Part shown: positions 62,812 to 64,000 of the stretch, one piece after another | Layout: the number at the start of each line of letters is the position of its first letter | Position numbering within the stretch: position 1 is the first letter of the stretch | NCBI RefSeq assembly: GCF_034497705.1 | Contig: NZ_JAXRUV010000008.1 | Coordinates: 96,895 to 160,894 of the forward strand | Reading direction: 5' to 3' | Length of the DNA stretch: 64,000 bases | Source: Marinococcus luteus_A | GTDB lineage: Bacteria > Bacillota > Bacilli > Bacillales > Marinococcaceae | The notes under the pieces: generated by a model | The model's database searches: none | What the model saw: only the letters and a program-made list of their open reading frames with translations | Told to the model about the DNA's origin: nothing | Made by a program: the position numbers and the translations under genes

Positions 62812-63843
62812 TTGGGCTCAAAACAAAAAAACGAAGACGCAATTATTCCTTTCTTGCAGTCAGGTGAATACTTCTTTCAGCGGGGCGTGGTGGCTTATCA
62901 GAAAAATCACCTGAAGCGTGCCGTTCTCTTTTTGGAAAGAGCTGTCGAACTCGAACCTTCCAAGGGATTGTTTCAATGCCAGCTTGCTGCCATATATACA
63001 GACATGGAATGGTTTGACCGCTCCAACGAAATCCTCCACAGGGTGCTTAAAGAAATTGAGCCGGAACGCTCCGAATGCTACTTCTTTCTGGCCAACAATT
63101 ATGCCTTCCAGGGCAATTTTGAAAAAGCAGCGGAAACGGCCGGCTATTATATGAAAATCGCGCCGGAAGGCGACTTTGCAGAAGAAACGAAGGAACTGCT
63201 CGAAATGATTAAAGAAAATGAGCCTGGTCTTCTCGAGCATCCAGGGGACATGACCATTTATGAACAGGCAGTGGAAAAGGCTGATAAAGGCCGGGTGCAG
63301 GAAGCCCGGGAACTATTTGAAGAGCTTTTGGAGCAGGAGCCTGATTACTGGGCCGCTTACCATCAGCTGGCAAAGCTGCACCAGCACCGCGGAGACACGG
63401 AGCAGGCTTTAAAGCTGCTGGAAACAGTGCACCAAAAGGGGGCTTACGTGCCAGCCAGCTGTCAGCTCGCCGCATTATATGAAAGCGAAGGGGAGCATGA
63501 GCGTTCGAAGGAAGTGATGAACGTGCTTACAGCGATCCTTCCGCTCGACCGGGAGTCCCTTCACTGGATCAGCGCGGTCTGCACGTATCTTGGCTATTAC
63601 GAAGATGCCTGCCGTTACGCCCGTCTTTATCATAAACGGTTCGTGATTGAACGCGGATCAGTTGCGTTTTATCACGGAGCGGCGTTATATTTGCTCGGCG
63701 AAACGGCACAGGCGGCAAAATGGTGGAAACAGAATCGTCAGCTCGATCATCCGGAAGTAAAAGAGCTTTACCGGGAATACGAAGAGAATATACTGACCGG
63801 CCAGAGGGTAAAAGAAATGGTACAGGACGATTTTCAGCAGTAA
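62812..63843 (+). CDS. yvcD: Tetratricopeptide-repeat protein (YvcD-like)
   Basis: 343 residues of helical TPR units, seven or more (AYQKNHLKRAVLFLERAVEL, GNFEKAAETAGYYMKIAP, GRVQEARELFEELLEQEP, GDTEQALKLLETV). A scaffold with unknown partners. TTG start at 62812, since GGAAGGATGAAAGGA lies just upstream and no ATG fits. Position between hisIE and trxB matches B. subtilis yvcD. Confidence 0.85.
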   Translation: MGSKQKNEDAIIPFLQSGEYFFQRGVVAYQKNHLKRAVLFLERAVELEPSKGLFQCQLAAIYTDMEWFDRSNEILHRVLKEIEPERSECYFFLANNYAFQGNFEKAAETAGYYMKIAPEGDFAEETKELLEMIKENEPGLLEHPGDMTIYEQAVEKADKGRVQEARELFEELLEQEPDYWAAYHQLAKLHQHRGDTEQALKLLETVHQKGAYVPASCQLAALYESEGEHERSKEVMNVLTAILPLDRESLHWISAVCTYLGYYEDACRYARLYHKRFVIERGSVAFYHGAALYLLGETAQAAKWWKQNRQLDHPEVKELYREYEENILTGQRVKEMVQDDFQQ

Positions 63844-63933
63844 GCAGAGTACTGGACGCCAAAAAGCGGCTGCCATACAATAAGTATAAATGCCATAAGA
63901 GAGCGATATTTAAAATAAGGGGAGTGGCCTTTT

Positions 63934-64000
63934 ATGACGGAAGAACGGATTTATGATGTAATTATCGCAGGCGCGGGCCCGGCGGGCATGACTGCGGCGG
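63934..64000 (+). CDS. trxB: Thioredoxin reductase, N-terminal part
   Basis: Only the first 22 codons are in the window. MTEERIYDVIIAGAGPAGMTAA contains the FAD-binding GxGxxGxxAA motif of thioredoxin reductase. AAGGGGAGTGG precedes ATG. Identity rests on this motif and on the conserved gene order after yvcD. Confidence 0.8.
   Translation, partial: MTEERIYDVIIAGAGPAGMTAA

Overview
The window reads as the chromosome of a motile, aerobic Bacillaceae bacterium, probably a halophilic or alkaliphilic relative of Bacillus. Gene order from 35.7 kb onward is the Bacillus subtilis backbone (hpf-secA-prfB, ctpB-minJ-uvrB-uvrA, yvlBCD, hprK-lgt-ppaX-yvoF, hisZGDBHAFIE, yvcD, trxB). The secreted and flagellar proteins are strongly acidic, as expected of a salt-adapted organism. 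Start sites mostly show strong AGGAGG-type ribosome binding sites, and terminators are classical GC hairpins with T-runs.

Layout. 0-2 kb: a LuxR/DegU-like regulator with a degenerate receiver, a structured repeat cluster and a short ComK homologue. 2-8 kb: two flagellin genes, each with a sigma-D promoter and a CsrA-type hairpin; an unusual membrane protein with a nuclease-like motif; yjfB and flaG. 8-29 kb: an accessory block between flaG and fliD. It holds an acetoin reductase, a D-galactonate operon (iclR, dgoA, dgoK, dgoD), an alpha/beta hydrolase, a racemase, a Fur-regulated siderophore ABC transporter, a diguanylate cyclase, SRAP, and a gluconate operon (rpiR, gntK, gntP, gnd). 29-32.5 kb: fliD-fliS-fliT. 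32.5-36 kb: a lipoprotein, an aldehyde dehydrogenase and hpf. 36-51 kb: secA, frameshifted prfB, a YitT-family protein, ctpB, minJ, LexA-regulated uvrBA and yvlBCD. 51.3-52.8 kb: an IS1182-type insertion sequence. 53-64 kb: hprK-lgt-ppaX-yvoF, the complete histidine operon, a TPR protein and the start of trxB.

How parts work together. The flagellar genes supply filament subunits, cap and chaperones under sigma-D and probably CsrA. The dgo genes convert galactonate to pyruvate plus glyceraldehyde-3-phosphate. The gnt genes take gluconate to ribulose-5-phosphate under an RpiR regulator and a cre (CcpA) site; hprK later in the window belongs to the same catabolite-repression system.

Most notable observations. 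(1) Three clusters of a modular, RNA-like repeat each start 0-4 bases after the stop codon of a gene and in that gene's orientation, with closing stems that change sequence but keep pairing. (2) A 21-codon histidine-rich micro-ORF lies between two Fur boxes upstream of the siderophore transporter. (3) The IS element is flanked by a 26-bp duplicated terminator palindrome. (4) Near-consensus CsrA hairpins sit in both flagellin leaders. (5) SecA lacks its zinc-binding tail, and ComK lacks the C-terminal region that carries the MecA degron in B. subtilis. No tRNA, rRNA or CRISPR array was seen.
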